Numbered from the stretch's first letter, positions 16,541 to 25,543 are shown. The stretch is 64,000 nucleotides of DNA from Micavibrio sp. UBA6145 (GCA_002423205.1 DIUZ01000023.1:1-64000); one strand, 5' to 3'. The notes: generated by a model not told the origin, from the letters alone. Made by a program: numbers and translations.

Positions 16541-17109
16541 AAAAGATCCTGATCCTGTGTGCCATGATGGTTATGTCGGGCCCTGCCATTGCCGCGGATG
16601 ATCTGAACAGCATCTACACGCCCTACACCGCCGATACCGAACGCATGATGGACAAGCCGCATCGCGGGATCAGCGAACTGGGCGCATGGCTTTCTGAAAC
16701 GGTGGCCGGCACATTGCAATTCAGCCCCAACAAGGCCGCGCAGAAACTGCGCGACGTGCGCCCGTTATTCACGGATGCCGGTTTTAAATCGTATACGGAT
16801 TTTCTTGTGGCGCAGGGATACGGCGACGCGCTGCAAAAACAGACGCTGGAGATGACCAGCATCGTCAATTCCATCCCGATGCTGATCGGTCAGGGCGCAA
16901 GCGCCGGCCGTTATGCATGGGCCTATGAAATGCAGGTGGTCCTGACTGCCACGCAAAAGGGTATGGCCCCAGTCAACAAGGCCATCACCCTGCGTATTCA
17001 GGTCGGCCGCAATATCAACGGCGCGGCCCCCATGGGCGTTTTAATTGAAAGCTGGCAGGTGTTTACAGAACCCACAAATGACAGTGGACAACCCCGTACC
17101 GCCCCTTGA
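16537..17109 (+). CDS. DotI/IcmL-like periplasmic protein
   Basis: A 190-residue protein with a cleavable signal peptide (MKKILILCAMMVMSGPAIA, cut near residue 19). The mature part resembles the periplasmic domain of the DotI/IcmL/TraM family of type IVB secretion systems: LRDVRPLFTDAGFKSYTDFL, then a short helix and SIVNSIPMLIGQGASAGRYAWAYEMQVVLTA, a beta-rich stretch ending ITLRIQVGR. DotI itself has an N-terminal membrane anchor; here it is replaced by a signal peptide. No other Dot/Icm gene is nearby. It overlaps COQ9 by 4 nt, so it is translated with it. Its function is unknown. Confidence 0.72.
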   Translation: MKKILILCAMMVMSGPAIAADDLNSIYTPYTADTERMMDKPHRGISELGAWLSETVAGTLQFSPNKAAQKLRDVRPLFTDAGFKSYTDFLVAQGYGDALQKQTLEMTSIVNSIPMLIGQGASAGRYAWAYEMQVVLTATQKGMAPVNKAITLRIQVGRNINGAAPMGVLIESWQVFTEPTNDSGQPRTAP

Positions 17110-17169
17110 TGGCCGGACGCCCGTTTATGTAGGGTGTCCCTGTTCCAAAAAACCCAAGGAGTTCAGTTG

Positions 17170-17460
17170 ATGGCCAGCCCGTCCCGCGTTGAAACTATTG
17201 CCAATGACACCAAAGAAGCATCCGACGTCGGCGGCGTAGCAGGCGTGCGCCTGAAACAGCTGGTTGAGCGCATCGAGCGCCTTGAAGAAGAAAAGGCCTC
17301 CATCGGCACGGACATCAAGGACGTGTACGGCGAAGCCAAAAGCACCGGTTTCGACGTTAAAACCATCCGCAAACTGATCCGCCTGCGCAAAATGGACGAG
17401 CAGAAGCGCAATGAAGAAGACGAACTGCTGGACCTGTACCGCGCCGCCATCGGCCTGTAA
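17170..17460 (+). CDS. gapR: GapR/DUF2312 family nucleoid-associated protein
   Basis: A 96-residue protein matching the GapR family: VRLKQLVERIERLEEEKASI, then DIKDVYGEAKSTGFDVKTIRKLIRLRKM across two blocks, ending in EEDELLDLYRAAIGL. In Caulobacter GapR is an essential alphaproteobacterial chromatin protein that binds AT-rich, overtwisted DNA. I chose the ATG at 17170 because AAGGAG lies 8 nt upstream (17156-17161); a GTG at 17134 in frame would add 12 unconserved residues. A strong terminator follows. Confidence 0.93.
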   Translation: MASPSRVETIANDTKEASDVGGVAGVRLKQLVERIERLEEEKASIGTDIKDVYGEAKSTGFDVKTIRKLIRLRKMDEQKRNEEDELLDLYRAAIGL

Positions 17461-17483
17461 TTGCCTTTTAGGTCAAGCTATTG

Positions 17484-17513
17484 AAAAGACAGCCACTTTT
17501 GGCTGTCTTTTTG
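17484..17513 (+). terminator. Rho-independent terminator after gapR
   Basis: A 12-bp stem (AAAAGACAGCCA at 17484-17495 with its complement 17500-17511), loop CTTT, ending in a run of five T. Confidence 0.85.
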
Positions 17514-17562
17514 CATGGCGGCAACAATCGTATAAAATTGTAGGGATCATTAAATCTTCATT

Positions 17563-18108
17563 ATGCAACGTGCCTTATCATGCAAATACATGAGCAAGCA
17601 CACCAACCACAAAGCCACCAAAGACGGCGTCAAGCCGCGGGCACAACAAAGCCTTCTGGACAGCCTTGGCGCTGTGTCCGTCGCCATCGCAGCGATGCCG
17701 GAAGACAGCAGACCGACCGCCAAGTCGATTTCCGAACAATTCATGCGCACGGACGTGCTTTTGTCTGCGCTGTACAAGCAGATCCTGGATGCGCGTGCCA
17801 ACCTGGCCGCCCTCGTCGCCAAATATGGTATGGGCGATGCGATGGTGGATACCCTGACATTCAACCTCAGCGCCCTGGAAGCCGCGTATGCGCAGCGCCT
17901 GTCGCTGCTGCGTAAGCGCCGCGAAGAACAGTCGCGCGGTGCCAAGACCATCGATCTGGCGGAAGAAGCCAAGGCCAAAGCATGGGCGCAACCGTATCAC
18001 GAGCCGCGTAAACGCAACTCCCTGTGGTTCCTGGCGGCGATCATGTATATCGACAGCGTGAACGCAAAAACGCCCAGCGCGTATACGCCGGGCGCGTCAG
18101 CCGCCTGA
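17563..18108 (+). CDS. Hypothetical protein
   Basis: A 181-residue soluble, Ala/Leu-rich protein predicted mainly helical. I recognise no family. It has a basic N-terminus (SKHTNHKATKDGVKPRAQQ), a helical centre and a basic YAQRLSLLRKRREEQSRG segment. The Met at residue 10 (17590) is an equally good start and neither has a clear ribosome binding site. It is monocistronic, after the gapR terminator, and converges on the gene at 18125 with 16 bp between stops. Confidence 0.65.
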   Translation: MQRALSCKYMSKHTNHKATKDGVKPRAQQSLLDSLGAVSVAIAAMPEDSRPTAKSISEQFMRTDVLLSALYKQILDARANLAALVAKYGMGDAMVDTLTFNLSALEAAYAQRLSLLRKRREEQSRGAKTIDLAEEAKAKAWAQPYHEPRKRNSLWFLAAIMYIDSVNAKTPSAYTPGASAA

Positions 18109-18124
18109 TAAAGTCTGAAATTCT

Positions 18125-18904
18125 TTAAAAGCTTGTGACCGCGGACTGGTAAGCCGCGTTCATGGCTTTTTCAGCGTTGTCGTCATTTGCCGCGATGGCA
18201 GTTGCGAAAGTCGTACCGTTCATCTGCGCCGCATTCATGACCGCCATATCGAGGGCCGATACGGTTACATCATCATTCATGGCCACCAGACGAATGGCAC
18301 CGTTGTCGCGCACGGCGGCAAAGGCGTCGCGCGTGGCGTGGGCAATTGCGGTCCAGTCATTGATAATGTCTATCGCAACACCTTCAGGTGCAGGCACGGC
18401 CGCGCTGATCATCATCAGCATGGCGGCTTCGGCCTTAACCGCGGCGGCGGAAATCTGGCGCACATCGTTCCAGCCAGCGGCGTTTTCAATGTGAAGGGCC
18501 ACGATCTGCATCTGGCCCTTTTTCATGTTGGCGGCAATATCTTCGGCGGAAGATGCAATCACGTTGGTCGGCAGAATTTTGCCAAGCTGGACGCGCATGA
18601 CATCAACCATCGATGCACCGGCGGCCGTCATCCAGCCATGCGCCTGAAAACCGCAGCATGAAATGCGGGCATTGTCCTCGATCATATCGGAACAGATAGA
18701 TGCGAAGACGTTTTGTGCCGGCGGCACGGCGCGCCAGGCGATCGCCATCGCGCCCATCTCTACGAAGGCATTTTCAATGGTGATGGCATCGATCCATGAC
18801 GCGGCGATACGACGGGCGGTGGATTCGCTGAGTTGCGCATTGTCTGTATGCGCATTGTCGTGAGCGACCAAATTTTTACGCGCAAGCGCGAGTGATGACA
18901 GCAT
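18125..18904 (-). CDS. Hypothetical Ala/Met-rich protein
   Basis: A 259-residue soluble protein with an unusually high Ala, Met, Asn and Ile content and few charges (for example SALDMAVMNAAQMNGTTFA). No signal peptide, membrane segment or recognised motif is present, apart from a vicinal Cys pair in ISCCGFQAHGW. A GGGGGAAAC purine run lies just before the ATG at 18904, supporting the start. It is the only gene between glpK and the unknown at 17563 and is probably monocistronic. The function is unknown. Confidence 0.65.
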   Translation of the reverse strand: MLSSLALARKNLVAHDNAHTDNAQLSESTARRIAASWIDAITIENAFVEMGAMAIAWRAVPPAQNVFASICSDMIEDNARISCCGFQAHGWMTAAGASMVDVMRVQLGKILPTNVIASSAEDIAANMKKGQMQIVALHIENAAGWNDVRQISAAAVKAEAAMLMMISAAVPAPEGVAIDIINDWTAIAHATRDAFAAVRDNGAIRLVAMNDDVTVSALDMAVMNAAQMNGTTFATAIAANDDNAEKAMNAAYQSAVTSF

Positions 18905-18991
18905 GTTTTGTTTCCCCCGAAACTTTTTAGGTCATTCCTTACTTCGCCAACGCTAGCACGTGGTTCAGAAAATCCGCAAATTTTGAAATTA

Positions 18992-20422
18992 TTATGACAT
19001 TACCCGGTCTACGGCGTGGTGCCACGCTGCGTAATCTTCTTCACGGGAATCAATGTTTTGTGGTGTGAAACGCGCATCGGCCTGCCAGAGCTTCGCCAGA
19101 TTTTCCATACTATCAAAGGTGCCGGATTCCAGTCCGGCCAGTGCGGCGGCACCCCATGCGGTGGTCTCCACATTTGCGGGACGTTCGACATCGCATTGCA
19201 ACTGATCGGCGATCATCTGGCAGACGAGATTGTTGCGGGCAAGGCCGCCGTCCACGCGCAGGGTTGTGATGATCTGGTTCGTATCCGCCGTCATGGCGTT
19301 GACGAGATCACGGGTTTGAAACGCCTGCGCCTCCAGCGTGGCGCGCGCGATGTGTGCGGGTGTGGTGCCGCGCGACAGACCAAAAATGGCACCACGTGCA
19401 TGCGGGTCCCAGTACGGTGCACCAAGACCCGTGAGTGCAGGCACGAAGATAACGCCGCCGGAATCCGGCACAGAACGCGCAAGCGTTTCGCTGTCGGGGG
19501 CGACAGGAATAAGTTTAAGCGTATCGCGCAAGAATTGAACGGCAGCACCCGCCACGAATATTGCGCCCTCGATGGCGTAAGTGGTTTTGCCGTTGATGCG
19601 CCACGCGACAGTGGTCAGCAATTTGTGTTTCGATGCGGCGGGTTTATTGCCAATGTTCATCAGCGCAAAGCAGCCGGTGCCATATGTGCTTTTGACCATG
19701 CCCTTTTCAAAGCAGGCCTGGCCGAACAATGCCGCCTGCTGGTCGCCCAGTATGGCGCAGATGGGCAATGCTTTGCCAAACAGTGTGGTCACACCGAATT
19801 CACCACCGGAATCGCGAACATCCGGCAGCATGGACATTGGAACATCCAGCATTTTGCACAGCGATTTATCCCATGACTGGTCATGAATATTGAACATCAT
19901 GGTGCGCGATGCGTTGGATGCGTCGGTCGCATGCACGCCCGCCAGACGCCAGAGCAGGAAGCTGTCGATTGTGCCGAACATCAGGTCCATGGCACGTGCG
20001 CCTGCCACGTTATCGAGGATCCATTTTACTTTCGTGCCGGAAAAGTACGGATCACACAGTAGACCCGTGGCTTTCTGTACCTTTTTCGCGTTCAGTGTTT
20101 TGCAGATATCGGCGGTGCGGCGGTCCTGCCAGACGATGGCGTTGTAAACGGGTTTGCCGGTTTTGCGGTCCCAGACAATGGTGGTTTCACGTTGGTTGGT
20201 GATACCGATGGCTTTGATCGTGTCGATGCCAACCCTGGCAATCACTTCGCGACAAACGTCGAGCGTATCGTTCCAGATATTTTCAGGGTCCTGTTCGACC
20301 CAACCATTCTGCGGCGTGATGAGGTGCAGTTCACGCTGCGCCAGCGCCAGGACTTCGCCCTTGTTATTGAACACCAGCGCGCGGGTGCTGGTCGTGCCCT
20401 GGTCGATGGCAAGGATGTTCAT
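18992..20422 (-). CDS. glpK: Glycerol kinase
   Basis: A 476-residue FGGY-family kinase: DQGTTSTRALVFN at the N-terminus, VWQDRRTADICKTL, YGTGCFALMNIG, and the FGGY signature region ending LRVDGGLARNNLVCQMIAD. It phosphorylates glycerol to glycerol-3-phosphate with ATP. It is slightly shorter than E. coli GlpK (502). The start overlaps the glpD stop by 4 nt, so the two make one catabolic operon in the order glpD-glpK. No glpF or glpR is in the window. Confidence 0.96.
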   Translation of the reverse strand: MNILAIDQGTTSTRALVFNNKGEVLALAQRELHLITPQNGWVEQDPENIWNDTLDVCREVIARVGIDTIKAIGITNQRETTIVWDRKTGKPVYNAIVWQDRRTADICKTLNAKKVQKATGLLCDPYFSGTKVKWILDNVAGARAMDLMFGTIDSFLLWRLAGVHATDASNASRTMMFNIHDQSWDKSLCKMLDVPMSMLPDVRDSGGEFGVTTLFGKALPICAILGDQQAALFGQACFEKGMVKSTYGTGCFALMNIGNKPAASKHKLLTTVAWRINGKTTYAIEGAIFVAGAAVQFLRDTLKLIPVAPDSETLARSVPDSGGVIFVPALTGLGAPYWDPHARGAIFGLSRGTTPAHIARATLEAQAFQTRDLVNAMTADTNQIITTLRVDGGLARNNLVCQMIADQLQCDVERPANVETTAWGAAALAGLESGTFDSMENLAKLWQADARFTPQNIDSREEDYAAWHHAVDRVMS

Positions 20423-21930
20423 CCCATTTCCCCCAGATGGCGTTTGAGCGCGGACAGTGTTTCCGGCCCCGTATGAAGGCCGATTTTGGAACGACGCCAG
20501 AGAATATCTTCAGCCGTGCGTGCCCATTCCACGCGGCGCAGATATTCGACTTCGGCTTCAAACAGGCCACCACCAAAATCACGTCCCAGATCGGCCGGCT
20601 GTTGCGCAGCCCCCAGAAAGCGCGTCATCCATGTGCCGTAGGCGCGGGCCTGACGCAGGAGCATCTCAGCCTCCAGCCCCGGGTACATCGCGGCGATGTC
20701 GGCGGCGAATTCGCCCATATCACCGTCAATCAGGTCACCGCCGGGCAGTATACTGTTCTGCGTCCATGCGCCGGCCTTGGTGCCGATCGCGTCCGCGACA
20801 TCGTCCATGACGGAATCGGCCAGTGCACGCGCGGTTGTGATCTTGCCGCCGTAAACGGAGCAGATGGGGGCACCGCCATGGCGCTGGTTATACAAATGAT
20901 AGTCACGCGTGACGGCGGCGGCCTTGCCCTTGCCGTCATCAAATAACGGGCGCACGCCGGAATATGTCCACACCACATTTTGCGGCAAAATCTGGGCCGA
21001 GAAATACCGGTTGGCGGCGTCACACAGATACGCGGTTTCAGCCTGTGTTATCTGCGGGGGGACATCGACACCCGCATCATGTTCGACGTCGGTCGTGCCG
21101 ATGCATGTGAATTTGCCTTCGTAAGGAATCGCAAATACCACACGCCCGTCGGGTTGTTGCATCAGGTATGACTGGTCGCCCTTGTACAGCGCAGGCACGA
21201 CGATGTGCGAACCGCGCACAAGGCGTATCTTTGGCGTTGCATGGGTGCTGAGCGCATTCTGGTCCAGAAACTGGCGCACCCACGGGCCGGTGGCATTGAT
21301 GACCATGCGCGCATAGAGGCGCAGATTGGTGTCGGTTTCAATTTCCCACATGCCGTCATGCGGGGTGATGTCACGCACGCCAGTGCGTGTGTGGATGTGC
21401 GCACCGTTGCGTGCGGCGTCGACGGCCTGCAATGCCACCAGACGCGCATCATCGACCCAGCAATCGCTGTAGACGAAGCCCTGTTCGTAATTGCCGAACA
21501 ATGGATCGCCCAAGGGGGAGGTACGAAAATCGATACTTTGCGAATCGGGCAGCACGTCGCGGCGGGCCAGATGGTCGTACAGACCCAGGCCCAGACGAAT
21601 TATCCACGGTTTCCTTGTATTTTCAGAAAGCGGCAAAACGAAGCGCATGGGGCTGACGATATGCGGGGCGGTTTTTAAAAATACCTCGCGTTCAGCCAGC
21701 GCTTTTTTAACGAGGCGCAGCTCGCCGTACTCCAGATACCGCAGTCCACCGTGGATTAGCTTGGTCGAGGCCGATGACGTGGCCGATGCCAGGTCGCCCT
21801 TTTCGAACAGGGCCACGGAATAGCCCCGGCCGGCTGCGTCACGGGCGATGGCCGTGCCGTTCACGCCGCCGCCGATAATGGCGAGGTCACAGGAGTGGAG
21901 GCCGTTGACAGAAAATACGCCGGAATTCAC
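20419..21930 (-). CDS. glpD: Aerobic glycerol-3-phosphate dehydrogenase
   Basis: A 503-residue membrane-associated FAD enzyme that oxidises glycerol-3-phosphate to dihydroxyacetone phosphate and reduces ubiquinone. The FAD site is CDLAIIGGGVNGTAIARDAAGRG, followed by ASATSSASTKLIHGGLRYLEYGE in two blocks. The C-terminal domain follows the usual layout. The start is a GTG at 21930; there is no in-frame ATG close upstream. It is divergent from the YjbH-like gene with 44 bp between, and translationally coupled to glpK. Confidence 0.95.
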   Translation of the reverse strand: MNSGVFSVNGLHSCDLAIIGGGVNGTAIARDAAGRGYSVALFEKGDLASATSSASTKLIHGGLRYLEYGELRLVKKALAEREVFLKTAPHIVSPMRFVLPLSENTRKPWIIRLGLGLYDHLARRDVLPDSQSIDFRTSPLGDPLFGNYEQGFVYSDCWVDDARLVALQAVDAARNGAHIHTRTGVRDITPHDGMWEIETDTNLRLYARMVINATGPWVRQFLDQNALSTHATPKIRLVRGSHIVVPALYKGDQSYLMQQPDGRVVFAIPYEGKFTCIGTTDVEHDAGVDVPPQITQAETAYLCDAANRYFSAQILPQNVVWTYSGVRPLFDDGKGKAAAVTRDYHLYNQRHGGAPICSVYGGKITTARALADSVMDDVADAIGTKAGAWTQNSILPGGDLIDGDMGEFAADIAAMYPGLEAEMLLRQARAYGTWMTRFLGAAQQPADLGRDFGGGLFEAEVEYLRRVEWARTAEDILWRRSKIGLHTGPETLSALKRHLGEMG

Positions 21931-21974
21931 GCTTTCACCATTCTAAACTTAAGGGCATTCGACCAGACATTTAT

Positions 21975-23195
21975 ATGCCAGTTCGGTTTTTCATTCTTCT
22001 GCTTTTCTGCGTCTTGTCCATGGTATACACAGCCCATGCAGGACAGGCGCAGGTGCGCAGGTGCATGGCCATGACCCCGGACCAGAATGCGGCACAGGTC
22101 ATGGGGTACGGCCTGCGCCGGATCAAGGCGAAAGAGGTCGATATCGACGACCGGGATGTGACCATCATGCCGGTCATGGCGGGGTTGCGCGGCCCTGCCC
22201 TGACCCTATACGGGCGCGACGTGCGCATGGCGGTGGTACACAACCAGTCGTCGCCGCAGGAATTGTGGCGGCATGCGCGGTGGAATGTCGACCCCATCGA
22301 TGACTGCCCGCCCCTGACACGCTGGAATTTCCTCTCACGCCTCAAGCGCGATACGACATGGAATCTGCGCCTCGACATGCTCAGCGGTTTTACCGATGTC
22401 GACCCGAAGATCTTGTACCGCATGCGCGCGATCCCCAGCATCACCATCGCGCGGCCCAAGGGCCTGATGCTGGGTTTTGCCATGGCGTACCCGCTGGGCC
22501 ACAACACCTACGCGCTGGAGGGGTTGCAGGACACACGCAAACCCGTGCGCCGCGACATCGCCAAGTTTTCAAACGGCATTGCGCTGGAACGCGCCTATGC
22601 CTCGTGGCATGCCACGCCGTTCACGGATGTGCATATGGGCGTGAGCGCAGGCTGGCTTGAGGAAATGTACGGCGGCGCAGGCGCGGAAGTGATCTGGCGG
22701 CCATTTGGATCACCCATGTGGGTCGGCGCAGACGGATGGGAAGTCTGGCGGCGCGACCCGGACAGCGTGATGAATGTGCAGTGGACGGATGAGCGCGATT
22801 TCACCGGCCATGTCCGCGTGGGGTACGATGTGCCGTTTTCGCGCACGACGTTTTCGGTGGCGGCGGGGCGTTACCTTGCGGGTGATTACGGCACGACGGT
22901 CAGCGCCACGCACGCACAGGACAACGGCGTGCACTGGCGCGCCGACGTGACGTGGACCGACCGCAAGGAATATGACGGGGTTGTAAGCGACACGCATTTC
23001 GACGGCATGGTGCGCGCGGTATGGCCGATGGGCGGCAAGATGCTGCCGACAGACAGCCGCGTGACCGTGCGCCAGCTTGGACGTGACGGCGGCCAGATGA
23101 TTGAGCGGCCACAGCCGATTGAAACGTTCAGCGAGCCGCTATCGACGCGGGAGATCATCCGTCACTGGCCGAGGCTGCTGGATAAAATTCATTAA
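21975..23195 (+). CDS. YjbH/GfcD-like outer-membrane beta-barrel protein
   Basis: A 406-residue protein with a signal peptide (about residues 1-22, VYTAHA). Its C-terminal half has the YjbH pattern: FTDVHMGVSAGWLEEMYGG followed by GAEVIWRPF, then WVGADGWEVWRRD and AAGRYLAGDYGTTVSATHA. In E. coli YjbH/GfcD sits in the outer membrane and works in exopolysaccharide secretion with the small lipoprotein YjbF/GfcB. Here it is shorter (about 400 against about 700 residues) and alone, with no yjbEFG neighbours. It is divergent from glpD. The product probably helps export or anchor a surface glycan, inferred from the family. Confidence 0.72.
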   Translation: MPVRFFILLLFCVLSMVYTAHAGQAQVRRCMAMTPDQNAAQVMGYGLRRIKAKEVDIDDRDVTIMPVMAGLRGPALTLYGRDVRMAVVHNQSSPQELWRHARWNVDPIDDCPPLTRWNFLSRLKRDTTWNLRLDMLSGFTDVDPKILYRMRAIPSITIARPKGLMLGFAMAYPLGHNTYALEGLQDTRKPVRRDIAKFSNGIALERAYASWHATPFTDVHMGVSAGWLEEMYGGAGAEVIWRPFGSPMWVGADGWEVWRRDPDSVMNVQWTDERDFTGHVRVGYDVPFSRTTFSVAAGRYLAGDYGTTVSATHAQDNGVHWRADVTWTDRKEYDGVVSDTHFDGMVRAVWPMGGKMLPTDSRVTVRQLGRDGGQMIERPQPIETFSEPLSTREIIRHWPRLLDKIH

Positions 23196-23302
23196 CGTCA
23201 TTGCGTGCGTAACAACGTGAAGCGAAGCAATCCATACACAAGCACGACTGAGAAACCCTATGGATTGCCGCGTCGCCGCTTAATGCGGCTCCTCGCAATA
23301 AC
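23196..23302. repeat. Imperfect palindromic intergenic repeat
   Basis: A roughly 107-bp inverted structure. The left half runs from CGTCATTGCG to GAAGCAATCCATA; the right half runs from TATGGATTGCC to CTCGCAATAAC, its approximate reverse complement. This CAATCCA/CTCGCAATGAC layout is that of dispersed palindromic repeats common in bacterial intergenic DNA. It directly follows the YjbH-like stop. It would fold into a long hairpin and has no coding potential. Confidence 0.65.
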
Positions 23303-23329
23303 AAAAAAGGGCCGCCCCGAAGGGCGGCC
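23303..23329 (-). terminator. Rho-independent terminator of rluD
   Basis: A perfect 8-bp GC stem (GGCCGCCC and GGGCGGCC, 23310-23329) with a TTCG-type loop, followed on the minus strand by CC and a run of six T. About 130 nt after the rluD stop. Confidence 0.75.
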
Positions 23330-23373
23330 TGGAGTAGAAGTGGGTCACACGAAGTCACTAAAGAAGTGGCAAA

Positions 23374-23415
23374 ATGGGTTGTTGCCCTGTTCGTCACCTA
23401 GAAGGCGACAACCCA
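23374..23415 (-). terminator. Hairpin downstream of rluD
   Basis: A 12-bp stem with one mismatch (TGGGTTGTTGCC with GGCGACAACCCA) around an 18-nt loop, followed on the minus strand by TTTTGCC. It could be a first, weaker terminator or an mRNA 3'-end stabiliser. Confidence 0.4.
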
Positions 23416-23460
23416 TGCTTTTAATTTACATAAAACTTTAAACAATTGCAAGTGTGTTTT

Positions 23461-24441
23461 TCAGATTTTACGCAATATTTTTACCAAGTTACTGATATCT
23501 TTTGGTAATTTAGCCTTAAAAGATCTCAGCTTACCGCTGGTCGGATGCACGAATTCCAACTCCACCGCGTGCAGGGCCTGGCGCGGGAATCTCTCAACCA
23601 CCTGCGTATCGGCTTCTTTCAGGCCCGTTTTGCGGAGGGCTGAGGCGGCAGCGGTTTTTTGAAAGCCGTAAAGCGGGTCGCCCAGCACGTAGTGGCGGAT
23701 GTGCTGCATATGGACGCGGATCTGGTGGGTGCGGCCCGTCTCAAGCTTGCATTCGACCAGTGACGCCGTGTCCCCAAATTTTTCGAGAACTTTGTAATTG
23801 GTTGCGGCTTCACGCCCGCCCATCAGCACCGCCATGCGCAGGCGGTCGCGGGTATGGCGGTCGATGGCGGCCTCGACCCGGCCTTTATGCGGCTGGGGGA
23901 CACCCCAGACAACGGCATGGTAGGTGCGGGACATGGTGCGGTCGGAGAGCTGCGCGCTCAGCGCGTTGTGCGCGTGGTCGTTCTTGGCGACGAGCATCAG
24001 GCCCGATGTTTCCTTGTCCAGGCGGTGGACGATGCCGGGGCGTTTGACGCCGCCAATACCGGAGAGTGAATCGCCACAATGATGCAGCAGCGCGTTGACC
24101 AGCGTGCCGTCGGCATGACCGGCGGCGGGATGCACGACAAGACCGGCAGGTTTGTTCAGGACGATCAGGTCCTTGTCTTCAAAGACAATATCCAGCGGGA
24201 TGTTCTGGGCCGAGGGTTGTGCAGGCAACGCTTCCGGAATAACCAGCGAGACCACCTGCCCTGACCGCACCTTGCCAGACGCGGTATCGGCAACTTTTCC
24301 ATCGAGTGTGACGGTGCCCCCCTCGATCAAGGATTTCAGGCGGGAGCGGGAGATTTCCGGCAAAAGCGCGGCCAGGGCCCGGTCAAAACGGGCATTGTCA
24401 AATTCATCGGGTATGGTGACACTGTGCATGCGACGAACCAT
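23461..24441 (-). CDS. rluD: 23S rRNA pseudouridine synthase RluD family
   Basis: A 326-residue RluA/RluD-family enzyme. An S4-type RNA-binding domain (SRSRLKSLIEGGTVTLDG) is followed by the catalytic domain with the Asp in GIVHRLDKETSGLMLVAK, then ETGRTHQIRVHMQHI and GDPLYG. RluD makes pseudouridines in 23S rRNA helix 69. I chose the ATG at 24441 (MVRRMHSVTIPDEF); an ATG at 24429 is also possible, while the open frame further upstream is antisense to the divergent glycosyltransferase. The starts of the two genes are 26 bp apart. Two hairpins follow its stop. Confidence 0.92.
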   Translation of the reverse strand: MVRRMHSVTIPDEFDNARFDRALAALLPEISRSRLKSLIEGGTVTLDGKVADTASGKVRSGQVVSLVIPEALPAQPSAQNIPLDIVFEDKDLIVLNKPAGLVVHPAAGHADGTLVNALLHHCGDSLSGIGGVKRPGIVHRLDKETSGLMLVAKNDHAHNALSAQLSDRTMSRTYHAVVWGVPQPHKGRVEAAIDRHTRDRLRMAVLMGGREAATNYKVLEKFGDTASLVECKLETGRTHQIRVHMQHIRHYVLGDPLYGFQKTAAASALRKTGLKEADTQVVERFPRQALHAVELEFVHPTSGKLRSFKAKLPKDISNLVKILRKI

Positions 24442-24466
24442 AACCCATGAAAGCCGCGAATACAAA

Positions 24467-25477
24467 ATGCGCATTCTCATCATCAGCGACGCATGGGAAC
24501 CGCAGGTTAACGGGGTTGTGCGCACCTACCAGAACATCAGCCGCGAATTGCGGGACATGGGGCACGAGGTTGAGATTATCGGCCCCAACCGGTTCCGGTC
24601 CTGTCCGATGCCGGGATATGCCGAAATCCGCCTGAGCCTGTTTGCGAAGAAAAAGCTCTGGTCGATGATGGATGCGGCGGACGCCGATATCATCCATATC
24701 GCCGTAGAAGGCCCCCTTGGGTGGGCCGCGCGGCAATACTGCATCCAGCGCGAATTGCCATTTTCCACCACATTTCATACGCAGTTTCCGGACTATGTCG
24801 CGGGGCGGGTGCCGTTTTTCAAGGATGCGGTACGCAAACTGGCCATCCGATATGTGCGCGCCTTTCATGCGCCCGCGCAAAAGACATTCGTCGCCACGCA
24901 AAGCCTGGAAGACCAGTTGCGGCAATGGGGATTTAAACAGGAGCTGGTACAGCTGACGCGCGGCGTGGATTTCGGGATTTTTCACAATGGCCCGCGCACA
25001 TTGTTTACCGATGCGCCAAAGCCGGTGCTTTTATACGCAGGCCGCGTGAGCAGTGAGAAAAACATCGAGGCGTTTCTGGACCTGGATACGCCGGGCACCA
25101 AAATTGTCGTGGGCCATGGTCCGGATCTTGAGAAGCTCAAGCGCCAATATCCGAAGGTGGTTTTTACGGGGCTGCAAACAGGTCAGGCCTTGGGCGACCA
25201 TTACCGCAGTGCAGATGTATTTGTCTTTCCGTCGAAGACCGACACGTTCGGCATGGTGCTGATTGAAGCCATGGCGTGCGGATTGCCGATTGCGGGATAT
25301 GACGTGACCGGACCGCGCGACATCGTCACCGATGCCATGCTGGGTGTCGTGCATGACAACCTTGCAACCGCCCTGAAACGCGCCCTTCTGGCCCCCGGCA
25401 CGCGGGAGATGCGGGAGGAATACGCCCGCCATACCTATAGCTGGCGCGCGGTTGCTGAAACCTTCATTAAAGAGTAG
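24467..25477 (+). CDS. GT4-family glycosyltransferase
   Basis: A 336-residue GT-B glycosyltransferase. The N-terminus MRILIISDAWEPQVNGVVRT is the usual acceptor-domain start with a Gly-rich loop. The donor domain has VLLYAGRVSSEKNIEAFLDL and the E-x7-E type motif SKTDTFGMVLIEAMACGLPI. The family uses nucleotide-sugar donors and retains the anomeric configuration; it is close in type to MgtA/SQD2-like glycolipid glycosyltransferases. It lies 66 nt before a LpxH-like phosphatase on the same strand, which suggests a shared role in lipid or envelope glycan synthesis. The ATG at 24467 fits the family start. Confidence 0.88.
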   Translation: MRILIISDAWEPQVNGVVRTYQNISRELRDMGHEVEIIGPNRFRSCPMPGYAEIRLSLFAKKKLWSMMDAADADIIHIAVEGPLGWAARQYCIQRELPFSTTFHTQFPDYVAGRVPFFKDAVRKLAIRYVRAFHAPAQKTFVATQSLEDQLRQWGFKQELVQLTRGVDFGIFHNGPRTLFTDAPKPVLLYAGRVSSEKNIEAFLDLDTPGTKIVVGHGPDLEKLKRQYPKVVFTGLQTGQALGDHYRSADVFVFPSKTDTFGMVLIEAMACGLPIAGYDVTGPRDIVTDAMLGVVHDNLATALKRALLAPGTREMREEYARHTYSWRAVAETFIKE

Positions 25478-25543
25478 GTTTTTGCAGGGTTTGTACGAGT
25501 TGTTGCACCGCCATAAATCAGGTAGGCTTTTGCCAGTGATTCA

